Positions 35,166-46,573 of a DNA stretch of 64,000 nucleotides are shown in pieces. Both the position numbers and the translations under genes were made by a program. Origin of the DNA: Lentinus brumalis (lineage: Eukaryota > Basidiomycota > Agaricomycetes > Polyporales > Polyporaceae); assembly GCA_001792895.1 (NCBI GenBank), contig MARA01000001.1:1-64000 (forward strand), in the 5' to 3' direction. How positions within the stretch are numbered: position 1 is the first letter of the stretch; each line of letters begins with the position of its first letter. The notes beneath the pieces were generated by a model. The model saw nothing but the letters and a program-made list of their open reading frames with translations. It did not search any database and was not told the DNA's origin.

Positions 35166-36462
35166 ATGGCTCCTGGACTGTCTTTGACCGATGCGTGCAT
35201 ACTGCTACGAGCTTTCCCACAGGCCATCGGCGACATTGTAGTGTCTCTAGATGAAGAGCTTGAAAGGTTAGTCGAAGTGGCGCGTACTCGAGATGAGTTG
35301 CTGATGACTTCTTTAGTGTTCGCAGACGATACAACCTTCCTCTCGAGGTCACGCGTTGGGCTACATTCCTCATATCCCGCACAACTAGCTGCTTCGACAC
35401 CTTCTCAACCAATGCGCCGTATGAAATGACACGCTGCAAAGCGCTACTTCAGGAGCTCTATCCTGGCGAAGAGGCCCTTCCTAACCGCCTCAATGCCTTT
35501 GCTATGCGCGTGAATGGAAGCTATGCGGAGTGTCGGGTGATGAACGACCAGGTGTGTTTGTTCTCGCCATTCTGGTCCCACGGCACAACATGACCGCCGT
35601 TTGCCATAATCAGTTCAGGATGCTTTACGATGGCTACTTCCTCCATTTGAATGTCACAGACCGCGCCGTAATCGAGAAGGCAGAGGTGGAACTCGAGACC
35701 ACCCGGGAAGCTCTATATCAGCAGGTAGCGGACGTCCTCGCACGGACTGTAGAGTGGGAAGGATGTCTGACTGTGGCGTTAACCGAGGTGAGTGTCTCTG
35801 CGCTGAAATGACAGAGTTGTGTACTGATTGGGTGCCCCGATCTGAGTAGGAAGGGTACCGCGCGCACATGGAGGGCTTCAACCAGCGACGCGCTTGGACT
35901 TCCGAGACCTTCCCTCGACATGTCAACGAGGTTACCGAGGCGCTTTGCCGACTTGTCGAAGAATGCCGCAAGCTGTCGGACGAAGCCAGCGCCGTATGGG
36001 AAGAGCAGGTGGATGGTTTCCACGAGCACACCCCCTCTCGACTCCTGGTTCCTGAACTTTGCAGCGCCTTGGATCCATATTCTCGCATCCTGAAGCAGTT
36101 GTCGGCTCAGTCCATGACGCAGAAGATCCTCGTAAGCAAACTGAAGGCAAATTCAACTCACCTTGTACCTCGTGAATGTGGCTAACGTGTTGACTGAAGG
36201 AGATCATGCGTTGCGCTGAGGTGAACAGCACCACTTTGAGGGCTACCGATGGAGAGAACATATCTTTTGAGTCCGTTCAGAAGGCGCTTGGACAGTTCGA
36301 GTCACTCTGGATTCAGTGCTCTTGTTTGGACAAGGTAAGTGGTCTCGCGGTGGTCGACGTCACGCAAATGGCTTGCTGATTTGGCCATAGGATTGCCAGA
36401 ACCTCAGGACGACTCTACAGAAGCACACATCGACATTGCGGGCCGTACGCGAGACGATCTAG
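35166..36462 (+). CDS. alpha-helical hypothetical protein next to the SUN gene
   Basis: ATG 35166 (MAPGLSLTDACILLRAFPQA). Exon 2, 35317-35551 (RRRYNLPLEVTRWATFLISR); then an exon from about 35612 with long helices (DRAVIEKAEVELETTREALY). Introns (gtgagt...gtag; gtaagc...tgaag; gtaagt...catag) separate EGYRAHMEGFNQRRAWTSE, EIMRCAEVNSTTLRATDGEN and DCQNLRTTLQKHTSTLRAV. The stop is at 36462. About 350 residues, almost all helix, with coiled-coil potential, no signal peptide and no membrane segment. The family is not recognised. Same strand as the SUN gene with a 339-base gap, but nothing shows joint function. Confidence 0.6.
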
Positions 36463-36599
36463 TGCACCCGAACTGAGACCGGAACATGCTAATATCTCGT
36501 CCAGTGTATGTACAGGAACGACTGGTAGCTTTTTCCCCTCCAGGCGAGGGTTTTTGACGCACCCGGCCGTGTCCGAACATGTATTTATTGCCTCTTTTC

Positions 36600-37690
36600 C
36601 TCTATCAATCGCCGTCCCGGATTGCCTACCTATGCATTACGCAGCGGAGCGTGTTCTCCAACAAAGGTGAGTGCGGTTCTTCGGCTTGCAGGGATCGTGA
36701 CTGTCTTGAGCACGATGAGCACCCGTGTTTCCTTCTTCCGGGGCCATCCGCGGGCGAGTGCGAGGCTCCCGCCAGGAGACGTCCGGTGGCTCCTGTCGCT
36801 GTGCGGCGGCAAGGACTGCGCGGACATCTTGGGGCGCACAGAACTAGGAGGTGTCGTGGCGGCCTCGCGCGCATCTGCAGCGCGAGTTCTGCAGCACGAG
36901 TCGGAGCCTGCGAACCTGCCGCACAGAGGCCTCTTGGGCTCTTCTCGCCGTGCAGTGTGGCGGCGAGACTTCGTGCGTCCGTTGTGCCGTGCTCGCCGCG
37001 TGGAACGGCGGCGAGGAGAGGATGGACGTATTGCGGAGTGGCGAGACGTAGTCGCCGCGTGAGACGGTGGCGAGGAGCGCTTAGACGTCTTGAGGAGTGG
37101 CGAGACGTTAGAGAAGCCTCGTGTTACGGCGGGGAGAGAAGGTGGCGCGTCTCGCGGAGTGGCGGGATGCAGTCGGCGGGATGAGCCTTGTGGAACGGCG
37201 GGGAGAGAAGCTGGCGCGTCTCGTCCCGCACTCGGCCTCGTGGAACGGCGTCGAGGGATGTCAGCGCGTCTCGTGGAGTGGCGGGATGCAGTCGGCGGGA
37301 TGAGCCTTGTGGAACAGCGGGGAGAGAAGCTGGCGCGTCTCGTCCCGCACTCGGCCTCGTGGAACGGCGTCGAGGGATGTCAGCGCGTCTCGTGGAGTGG
37401 CGGGTTGCAGTCGGCGGGAGGAGCCTTGTGGAACGGCGGCGAGACCTCGGGAGTCGGTGAGTGGTGCCGTGCTCGTCATGCGGAACGGCGGCGGGGGGCG
37501 CGAGCGCCTCGTGGAACGGCGGCGAGACTTTGTCGGTGCGTGGTGTCAAGCTCGTCGTGCAGAACGATGGAGAGGAGAGCGAGCATGGCGTGCGGGGTGG
37601 CGGGATGCGGTCGGGAAGCCGAGCCTCGTGGTGTTGCGGTCGCCTCGTGGAACAGTGGCGAGGGGTGTGTCCATTGACTAGTCGGCGCGG
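36600..37690. repeat. GC-rich minisatellite, 119-bp period core
   Basis: A tandem array of imperfect units built on gtggaacggcgg/gagtggcg words. The clearest core has a 119-base period: the same block atgagccttgtggaac starts at 37181 and 37300, and a variant at 37419. Outside the core the units are shorter and diverged (36930-37180 and 37430-37670). Long open frames on both strands here are products of the repeat and GC content, not genes. Confidence 0.8.
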
Positions 37691-37849
37691 TGTATACTGT
37701 TTCGGGAAGTTCAGTAGCGCTTCAGGGCTACTCAAGAACTTGTGGCGTGGTGCGTCGGGGCGGGGCGTGCAGGAGAGAAGTGCGATGCAGCCGAAAGCGG
37801 TATGGCGCAGCGTGTCGAATTGGGAAGTGGTGTGGCGTGCCGCTAGAAA

Positions 37850-38320
37850 CCTATTTCTCCCAGTCCGAAAATGACACCTTTTACTGGGGTTTCTGGCTCT
37901 CGAGAAGGTCACCTTTCTCGTCCCCCTTTCCTGCCTCCGAAAGTTTGACCTTTAGAGCGGAGCTTCACTGTCAGACTAGGCGACCTTTCAAGACCATTTC
38001 AATCTCATACCTTGACACCCAATGGGCTACCTTTGTCCACGCTATTTCGTCGCCGGTAATGGCACCCGGGAAGGCGGCCTTATCCCTCGCTTTTGCGGTC
38101 CGGAAAATCAGGCGCAAATGATAAGGACTTTTGCAAGAAAGGTAACCTTTCCCGGCAGCATTCTCGTGACGCTGAAAGCTCGTCTGACCGGGAGATTTCT
38201 AGTCGCCGTTTAGTACGTCAACTAAGGTCTCCTTTCAAACGCTCTATTAGTCTGACCTTATCTCAAACGAAGGTCACCTATCCGACGCTCTAATCGTCCT
38301 GACAAATCTTCACCGCAGGC
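37850..38320. repeat. degenerate minisatellite, unit about 45 bp
   Basis: An aaggtcacctttc-like word recurs near 37903, 37978, 38022, 38140, 38226, 38268 and 38312, each followed by diverged DNA containing gctct-like and tctgac-like words. The best-preserved neighbours are the units starting near 38225 and 38269. It directly precedes the B2 gene fragment. Confidence 0.5.
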
Positions 38321-38354
38321 CACCTCCGGTGAGCATTTCCCCCTGATGTCTCGC

Positions 38355-38972
38355 AGTCGCTTTTTTGGCTGTGCCCGTCGTGATAGCGTCTCCGTACAAG
38401 TCGTCCGGAAACGTGCTGGGCCGGTGGCAATGGGAAGACCAGGACGGAACCCGTGATGACCACCAGTCGTTCCGAGTGCACGACAAGGAGTTCATCAAGT
38501 TGAAAGCGGTATGCGAGGAGAGGATGAGGAAGTGGATGAAGCTGTGCGTCACAGACGAGATGTACATTGCTGCGTGTAAGCAACAATACGATGTGAGTGA
38601 CAGCCTGTTCGACACGCGCCTGGCCAGGCTTACAGATGCGAGTCATAGATCTTCAGGAAGCCCCAAGAATGGCAAAAGCACCTGATGACTCAGTCAGTAC
38701 GTGTGAGAGGAACACTAGACCTCGGAGTTGAGCTGACCTCGATGTTATTCCCAGTGGGTAGAGCAAACGAATGACAGCAACGACAGTGGCTATACCACCG
38801 GGCTGAATGAACAGCAAGCCCACAAGTCTCCTGAGTCAAATAAAGAGAACGCACAAACGGTGAGTTCGTACAACTACCCAATGCAGTGGCCCCGAGAGCG
38901 ACGCTCACCAGTACGGATCAACGCGGCAGACCTCTTCCAGCTCAACCAAGACAGCACCGGAGGAGACGAGTA
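38355..38972 (+). pseudogene. family B member B2, C-terminal part only
   Basis: It begins AVPVVIASPYKSSGNVLGRW after an acceptor-like cgcag, then FRVHDKEFIKLKAVCEERM and WMKLC, an intron (gtgagt) and a hydrophilic tail (SNDSGYTTGLNEQQAHKSPE). It aligns by eye with B1 (ACTFNSEGILQGRW; FAKLLAVCDQKWAEW) and more distantly with the AWVFxTxxPLIR...C part of B3-B5. The N-terminal CxC half is absent: minisatellite DNA lies where it should be. A short last exon ends near 38972 (NAADLFQLNQDSTGGDE). Probably a truncated relic. Family B function is unknown. Confidence 0.5.
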
Positions 38973-40827
38973 AATCGGAACAACTGCCAGGAGACATCGT
39001 CAGTAGCATACTCGCGCAGCCTGCTTAGTTACCTGGAGATTGCCACTCACATTCCTGTACCATGTGAAGCCTATGGCCGAGCGCATTCGAGGAGTCTTCC
39101 GGCGCCGCGGCAAGGGTAGAGGCAAAGCCCCGCGAACCTCGCCTGCTGGACAGAGCGACAGCAAGAGAGATGTGAGTACTACCGGAATACAACATACCAG
39201 TGAAGCGTCCTTACGTGCATTCGTTCCAGACCGTAGATGAGGCCAGAGAGGGGAATGGGCGAGCCGCCAAGAAGGCGAAGTGGAGGCGAGGCTTCGGACG
39301 AAGCAGGGGTTCACATGTCTAGAGTATATCATGACTCAAGCCAGAAACAATTCACAGATCTTCATCCACTCACTGTCGAAATGGCTGCAATGAACGTCCC
39401 GAGACATCCTGGGACAATGCTGGGAGGTGAAGTTGTAAGCGCTGACGGAAGTAGGTGAGCCGACGACATCGGCCCGGAACTATCCGCTGCGCAGGCCTCC
39501 AGCGCGCAACAACATTGAAGTCGCTCCTTGTCCTCTTCCCTCTTTCTTCCTATCCTAGCTGCGCGCCCGGTCCAGCTGCGGCCCATGCATCACGGTCTTC
39601 TTAAGTCTCTGATGCTCACGCTACGCAAATGCAACCTCGCTCAACCTCGCTCGCTGTGTCGGAAGGCCTGTAGTCGTGCAAGACTTTGCCCTCTCGACAA
39701 TCTGATATATCGACACGGTCACACGCATAGGATGGAAGGAGGGCCACCAGTACGTACACAAGAGGGTATAGACGGCGCAGGCCGGACATGCGAAGAAGAC
39801 CGACTCGCGTCTCCCCGCCCTCTCCGGACAGTCTACGTACGTGCGGATTACGGTGAGGTCTTCTGTGGATCTTTTTTCTGATAGGCTTATATCCCCATGC
39901 CCGCTTCCGTTCCATCGCCCTTGTTATCGTGCATCTTTCTCTCATGACAGGGACCATCGCCGTCGCTCCTACAGGACCACGTGGCTGCTTCCTCCTTCCG
40001 CCGGCCTAGATCAGCTGTACATATGTGTCAAAAGACTCGTCACCCGCGCCCCATCCTGGGAAGAGACTTGCTGGCATCGGTACGTTCCACTTTTTGGTGA
40101 TGAACAGCGGAAGAGCAAGTAGCAGATCGGCCACGCGGAGGATCAGCTTAGCAGGATCTGGGACTGCACTCTCCGGGCTGTGGGCCATTCGTCGACGACA
40201 CGTCAGATATATCGCCTGCCGCTCATCGTCATCGAATGTCTCTCAGCTCGACATCGAATGGCGATGCATCCTCATAGGTTGTCCAAGCCGTTCTTCCGAG
40301 CCAGCTGCTGAGCCATAATTCGTGAACGCAAGCTTCGTGCGCAGCCCACCAGTCTTTGGTGTCCGCCATGCGAGCGAAGTCCCCATGCTCTACGTTCGTG
40401 GCCTCACACGCGAGTGGGTGCTAGCACGATGGCTATCCCATTTTCGCATCGCTCAGGCCTGGTGCGCATGGAGCCGTCAGAACAGTGGTACGAAAACTGC
40501 GGATGCATCTTGAGTGGCTCGCGGTCGCTCGGATGGGCCGTGTTGGAATATATCGGTGTGCACGCGTCGGGTGTGGCTCCCCGCTGTTAGTCCGCCGGAC
40601 GCAGACACGGGGCAATCAGGACTCCAGAGGGGTGGTATGCGTCATCGGGAGCGGGCGGATTCAGTCGCTGTGGCGTGTCACGCGATGCGTCGTATATTTT
40701 CAGAACTTTCGGACGTACACACCGCCGGAGGACGAGGACGAGAGCGAAGAGACGCAGGCTGACGCGGAGTTCGGGAGTCAGTGTGCCGTCACGGTTGACG
40801 CATATTGTTCTGAGATCTTAGACTAGA
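38973..40827. other. no convincing gene; scattered short frames
   Basis: Several open frames of 60-115 codons exist on both strands. One, plus 40485-40826, ends in an acidic segment (PPEDEDESEETQADAEFG), but I see no consistent exon model, motif or similarity to families A or B. It may hold decayed gene copies. Confidence 0.4.
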
Positions 40828-40945
40828 AAGGTAGGTCTTTGTGGAGATTTCCCGAGCTGTGTCCTGTATGTTTGGGTAGGGTTTCAGCGGCAGCGGCGAA
40901 GGGCTGAATGCAGATGGCCGCATATCTTGTGGACAATGGGTACCA
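40828..40945 (-). pseudogene. family A exon-1 relic (A10)
   Basis: On the minus strand one frame reads RYAAICIQPFAAAAET. The next frame continues YPNIQDTAREISTKTYLSS. Together they match exon 1 of A1 (RYAAIRIDPVAAVQAYDYP; DIQEAARRMQTKTYVVF). A one-base frameshift lies between the two parts and no exon 2 follows. It is a decayed fragment of the A1 type, just downstream of A1. Confidence 0.6.
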
Positions 40946-41309
40946 TCTCCTGACGCGCTCGCACAGCAATATGCGTGTTTGAATCTCACTCCTGCGTTGT
41001 ACAACTGAAACGGCCTTATCGGAATGATTACAGAGTGCAAGGAATGGAAACGGGTATCCTGGGGAGCTGGTATTGACCCGTAGTTGTCTGTCATGGCGGC
41101 GTTGGATACTACAGTATGCATGAGAGGTCCTTTCGTCAAGCGGGAATGTACGGAGGACGGAAGAAGTGTGCAATACGAGCGCTCATGTCCTTCAGTCCAT
41201 CGCGTGCTCTTTGTAACAGTCTCTTTGGTTTCAGTCCTAAGAAACGAGAATTGAGCTTGCGCAGACTGAAGTCCAAGGTGAACGACTCGCACCTTCACAT
41301 CTACTGCGC

Positions 41310-42563
41310 TTTTGCACTATGGGTTCCGCCTCAGGTACTGCTGCCTCGGCTGGCTGCCTCGCGGCTTCTTCATCGCGACGGCGTTGCCCTTCAAGAATCA
41401 GCCTAGGCCGTCTGTAATCAGTCCGACAAGAACCCTGGAGAGACAACCGGAGTGGCACAGACCTGTTCAGTTCGTCTCTTTCTTTGAACAGACCGAGAGG
41501 GTTGGGGATCTCGTCCTGCTTCAAATGCGCGGGGAGGAACAAGCGGGTAAAGCTCAGTCTTCCGTCTGTATTCCTCGAGGCGCCTTTTCACAGACATCCA
41601 TATCTCCATCTCCTCCGCTGTCGATCTTGTCACTGGTTCGTGACTCGCGCCATCGGCATCATAGGACTCGCCAATGGAGTCAATGTCAGCGCTCTGGGTT
41701 GTATCGCTATCCAGCAACGCTTCCGACGGTGCGGGAGCACGGGGTGATTCCGAGCTTCCTTCTGCATCGAGTGATGCGCCCAGTGGCGTTGCTGATGCAG
41801 CTATGACAGCATTCTTGTCTCGCTCGACCTCGTGACCAGGCTCCGTCGACGACTCTGCGACCTCATGCGACGAAGAGACGCACGCTGGCTGCGCTTGTGC
41901 GGGCTGTGACTGTCCTTCCCTAATGGCCCTCATGCGGGCGTAGTCCTCTCGCACGAACCGCGCAATCTTCGTTCGCTCCGCCGGTGCAAACTTGTAGGAC
42001 AGGTCGTCGTCAAACCCATCTGGAGACAGGCGGACGCGCACGTCCATGGTGAGCCGGTGGTTCGTCCAGTGGTAGCAGTTGTCGAAGGGAAACTCCGGCT
42101 CGGTCCGCACTCCCTCGCGCTCTCGCGGGTGTCCGGTATTTGGGTGTATGGGGATGCACATGTCGGGGGTGGCGCCTCGCTCTTCGTCTACTGGCCGGAG
42201 GCACGGAGCGACCGGGATGATGGAGTACGAGTTCCACGGTAAGTCTGGCCACGGGATACCTAGAGCCTGGATGGTTTTGGCGAGTTCTACGTGACGACAA
42301 CGAGAGCCAAATGATGCAGGCAAGCTCACCATATCCACGAAAACGACATAGGTCTTGGTCTGCATTCGACGGGCCGCTTCCTGTATATCAGGATAGTCGT
42401 ATGCTTGTACTGCGGCCACCGGGTCTATTCGTATTGCCGCATATCTGCTGACCATGGGTGCAAAGAAGCAGTTCGGCTTTGATTGGGAGGGCGCGTCGGC
42501 GCCGTCGCACATTGTTGTCGGGGGCCGTGCGGAAGGAAACGCAGATCGAGTGCTATCGCTCAT
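41310..42563 (-). CDS. family A member A1 (type A-I, divergent), 3' end frameshifted
   Basis: ATG 42563. Exon 1 (42330-42563) carries SRYAAIRIDPVAAVQAYDYP. A 63-base intron (42267-42329, gtgagc...atccag) follows. Exon 2 has PWPDLPWNSYSIIPVAPC, DEERGATPDMCIPIHPN and FPFDNCYHWT, the hallmark exon-2 motifs of the family. An acidic/Ser-rich middle leads to KTELYPLV. The frame then changes by a small indel near 41545: the family motif continues in the other frame as LPAHLKQDEIPNPLGLFKER. The C-terminal exon is diverged and basic. The protein family is unrecognised. Compared with A2-A7 this copy is longer at the N-terminus and has no family B partner beside it. Confidence 0.6.
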
Positions 42564-42797
42564 TCCAAAGTCGGCTGATTATATACTGGCTGCAGTACGG
42601 GAGTTGCAATTGTAGACTGCTCATGCCTGCTTCTCTGCGTTGCAGACGCTGCACATCTACGCACTCGTTGTGTACTGCAGACTGTATAACAAGCATTTGA
42701 TCATTATCATCGAGGACATGATGAGATTGTATGCATACCGTACCATCATGTCAACCGAAGTGGGCAACGCATGGCTTGTGCACGACGCAACAGCAGA

Positions 42798-44179
42798 TCA
42801 CAAACGCTCGAAAACACTACGACTTCTTGACTGACGTGCTGTCAAGGACACAAAGGAATGTATGACGGGCGGGCGGAATACATGCAAGATTTGCGCCCGG
42901 AGTCTACGAATCAGCTTGAAGGGACGTAATTCTGCATGGATCATTGCTCAGTGTTACGCCGGTCAAGATTGAGACGAACGAATGCTCACTTCTAGGCTTG
43001 TGTTTCGACGCCGGTCCTTGCACATCATCATTCTCAGACGTCGCCTCGCTGGAAGTGTGAGACGCGCTCGAGATGGACGCCGGACTCTTCGGTCGAGGCG
43101 GACCAAACGCACTGAGGTCAAGGTGGGGCAGGGTTGGATCGCGCGCGCGAGCCCTATGGATGATCCTGCGTTCAGTATCAGCTGATGCATGACGCTCAGA
43201 GGGCGGTAGCGAACGTACCTCGATACCTCGTAACACTCCTTGTAAAAGTCCATAGGGTCCGGTATCTCCTCTGCCGTGATGCGCCCGCTCAGGTCAAGCC
43301 ACAGGTCCACGAGTGGGAGAAGCTCGGGATTGTGGCTGGGAGCCCCGAACATGCCGCCAAGACCGATGATCCCGTCAACAGTGTCGGCGGACAGACTGCT
43401 CCGAACAGAGGACGAGTCCGAACCTGCACTGGCATGGTCTGGTACCTGTTCCGCGTCGGCGCACTCCAAATCCTCGTTCCGTTGTTCATGAGCATCTGCT
43501 GAGAAGCACAAAGCTGAGCGGTCGAACGTAGGATCGTGTGGAGTTAAAGGCGTACCTGTGGCTGAAGCTTCTGCCGTGGAGTCCCCCGCTCCTGGTCTCG
43601 TATGGGCGAAGAGCGCGAGCTGTCGTTCCCTTCGAGCATCCTCGCAATCTGCGATGTCCATGTTCCAGTGGGACCTCATCCTGACGCGCTCTTCGGGTGG
43701 CAACCTGACGGCGTCGTCGGTATTAAAGCCTTCGTGCCTTGCGCGTACCCGGACATCGGCGTTCACGGACACCCAATGGTAGCAGCTCGGGAAGGGGAAA
43801 GGCGGGTCCGTTCGCAGAGACTCGCGACCGAGAGGGTGGCGCTCGTTTGGCGCGATAGGGAGACACATCTCGGGAGTCGTACCCCGCTCCTCATCGGCTT
43901 TGCGCAGAGTTGTCGCAAGGAGACAGATGGAGAACGAGTACCAGGGCTTTCCCGGAAATGGAAGGGAAAGGTCCTGGAAAACGAGGAGACGTGAGCGGCT
44001 CCGAAGGACAACAAGGCTCGAGAGCAACACACCCGGTCTATGTACACCAAGTATGACTTTACTTCGACTGCTTCGGCAGCGCTCAGCGCCACTGGATCGT
44101 GAAGATGTTCGACCATAGCGACCGGGTCCATGCGTATGACCGCATAGCTCCCAGGACTTGGGCAGAATCGGACCGGCAT
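42798..44179 (-). CDS. family A member A2 (type A-I), intact four-exon gene
   Basis: ATG 44179 (MPVRFCPSPGSYAVIRMDPV). Exons 44033-44179, 43219-43973, 42990-43165 and 42798-42931; introns of 59, 53 and 58 bases with GT-AG ends. Exon 2: LSLPFPGKPWYSF, DEERGTTPEMCLPIAPN and FPFPSCYHWV, then a Ser/Glu-rich variable region, then LLPLVDLWLDLSG. Exon 3: IIHRARARDPTLP. Exon 4: RKLRPFKLIRRLRAQI, the same basic end as RFRPLKLLRK in A4, A6 and A7. About 400 residues. No known domain, signal peptide or membrane helix. All exons join in phase and no lesion was found, so this is a good reference for the family. No B gene adjoins its 5' end. Confidence 0.65.
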
Positions 44180-44734
44180 ATCGGAGTAAGGGAGAAGAGT
44201 GGGGCGAGGATAGTCTTCAACCGACACTCTACGGAGAATGGTCCGAGTCTGTACTGGCCGGCCACCAGGCTGATGTACGAGTACGTCCGGCTTATAAGCG
44301 CCGCAGGTCTATTGTCTTCGCGAGGTGGCACATTGATGCTTCTGGCCCCGATGTCGCACATCCATGGGTGTTGAGAAGGCCCTAGCGGAGAAGAGATGCG
44401 AGCTTGATCAGCATATCTTCGGACTCGAAAGGAGAATCACCACACCGATCATTAACATCCGAGCTGGAAACTAACAATAGCGTACCATTCATGATGATCG
44501 GCTTCGTGGCAACGAGCATTGAAGGGTGTATAGTAGGCTCGACAACAATCGCGATGAGGCATTAGCAAAGTTACGGATGCGCACAAGCCTCCGAGGATGC
44601 ACCGTCGCAGATCTACAACGGAGGGGCTGCGGACGGCGTGGAATGAGCTGTCTTCCGAAGGTTTGCCACTAGCAATGACCACTGAGACGGAAGGACGTTC
44701 TTGGCAATGAAACGAAGAGCTGTGGCGAGCCTGG

Positions 44735-45026
44735 TCATTGCACGGAGACATTGTGCATGCAGAAGGGCGACGTCGGGACGAGATATGGCAGAGGGCCGAC
44801 AGGTACCATCGGAAGGCGTAAGTCATCCCGGATAAGAGCCATGATATTCCGTATGCCTGCAGGCGGAGTCAGAGAAGCTTTGGAGCCTCAAGCGCAACGC
44901 AGGGCATAGTGACTCACGTTTCGGCTTCGGCTCTTGTTGCGGAGACAAAACTAGAACTGGACGAGATACCGACAGGGGTTGCATAGAAACTGGCGGAACG
45001 GGATGATGCTGGATGATGCCTGCCAT
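44735..45026 (-). CDS. possible small two-exon gene
   Basis: ATG 45026 (MAGIIQHHPVPPVSMQPL) runs to a donor gtgagt near 44916. After an acceptor ctgcag near 44860 the frame reads RIRNIMALIRDDLRLP and PYLVPTSPFCMHN to a stop at 44735, about 76 residues. The splice signals are good, but the protein is short and unrecognised. It could be the start of a broken larger gene, because a different frame stays open downstream to 44452. Confidence 0.3.
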
Positions 45027-46570
45027 GTTGCTTGCAGGGCCTTGTGTTTAAAGTCTTGCACCCTTCTTTCGCGCCAGCCAGAAGGCAGGATGGGTCTCCT
45101 CCTAGCTCAATAACGAGTAGATCAAACAACATGTAAAGGCCAAGGCGGGCATGAGGGTGATCTGATTGCTAGTGGTCGGCTGCCAAGTGGAGGTAGGAGA
45201 GGGTAGGAGTCATTGGCCGTTGTTGCTAGGCCGTATGAAGTAACTTAGGCGCTTGCTGCCCACTCGGCCCGGGCGTTCCGCGGATCCGACCGTCAGCAAC
45301 TTTGCCGTCAAATTTCCTCGTCCTCCTTTCATCCTACATACTCGACTCAACCTCTACAAATCCTTTGCTTGATGCTGATCTGGTTATATGCTCACCTACG
45401 CGACAGTGATAGTCTGGAACATTCTTATCTGCTCCGTACTCTGCGCCCCCTACTCTGTGTGGGATTTATATTCACCGACAAGATCTCTCTCGGTCTAGAC
45501 ACTCACTGGACAGGTCAAGACGCTGAGCTAAGCGGCTTGTGATGCGAAGAATGGACCATGGTGGTGTACCGTGCGTAGTCTGGATGGGAGAGGACAGATA
45601 TACTCGAGCTGTGCGAGACTTCTTGTAAGTGGCTGAATCAAAGTTCTCGGGATCAGCTTGAAGCCGCACGCGCAAGCTGAGACATACAATCAGCGCAGGG
45701 GAGGGATGAAGCCGCTCGAAGTGACGGAGCGTCGCCCTTTGATCTTCGCGCTCGTTGGACGAAGGAACAGGATCATCCACGGACCGGAGGGACAATTCGG
45801 ACAGACGGAAGAGACATCCTCGTAATCACTCGGTCTGCCTCACTCCGCGGTAAGTCTCCTTCATTGTTGCGTTGCTCCTTCCTGTCTGTACATGTTCCTC
45901 TATCCGACGCTTTTTGAAAATACTTAGCTAGAGGTTGTGTCACCTCCTGGACGTTCTGCACGAGTGCGATTCCGTCTCACGCATGGCTATGCTCTCGAGG
46001 AGTTCATTGAAGCAACAAGGTTCTATCACTGACTCATGGTATTCACCAAAGCCTCTTCGATGCTGCGATTGATACCGCTCAGTGCACTTCTGGATTGCTA
46101 CCCCGATTGCAATAGCAACCCTTGCTCCATCTCTCCGCTTGTCGTCCTTCAGGATCGGTGAGCGTTATCAGTCGCATTATACCCCCCTTCCCGTCTCCAA
46201 CTCTGCCCTCAGATATCGCAAGCGGAATCTCGAGTCGACCTGGCTGTACGGCAGTTCCTGTCTACGTGGGCGCAAGCTACGCAAGCGGGCTCCCAGGGCC
46301 TAATCAAATATTCCACGTCCGCGTATCCCGTTGTGGAGAATCATCCTCGTTCGCCATGCAGCCCGAGAGCTGTCGTGTCCGCCCATAGCAGATGCAGGCA
46401 CAGCGTCTCCTGCTACCGGGACGTTGTTCAACCGCTCTTCGACCAGTTCCTCCGAACAAGGGTGGTGCCGTCTGAGTACCCCGCCATGCTGCTCGACTAC
46501 GTCCTTGTTCCTGACCATCCCTTGCACCACCCTTTCCGGATGTCTCGGAACTGCTAGCGTCGGGCAATTT
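45027..46570. other. mostly non-coding; possible decayed 5' part of HET gene
   Basis: Short frames only. Minus 45472-45795 (RHFERLHPSPALIVCLSLRV) is unassigned. Plus 46330-46560 (PLFDQFLRTRVVPSEYPAML) may be the eroded N-terminal region of the HET-domain pseudogene that follows, but the frames do not join cleanly. Confidence 0.3.
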
Positions 46571-46573
46571 CCA

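Noticed and set aside
35166..36462. KASH or karyogamy-type partner of the SUN protein
   Set aside because: No transmembrane helix, no signal peptide and no KASH-type C-terminus.
37124..37912. A 262-codon open frame on the minus strand
   Set aside because: It runs through the 119-bp minisatellite, so its length comes from repeated GC-rich units; the opposite strand is equally open.
44452..44826. A 124-codon minus-strand frame as a gene
   Set aside because: It overlaps the better-spliced two-exon model in another frame and shows no family or motif; composition is not clearly coding.
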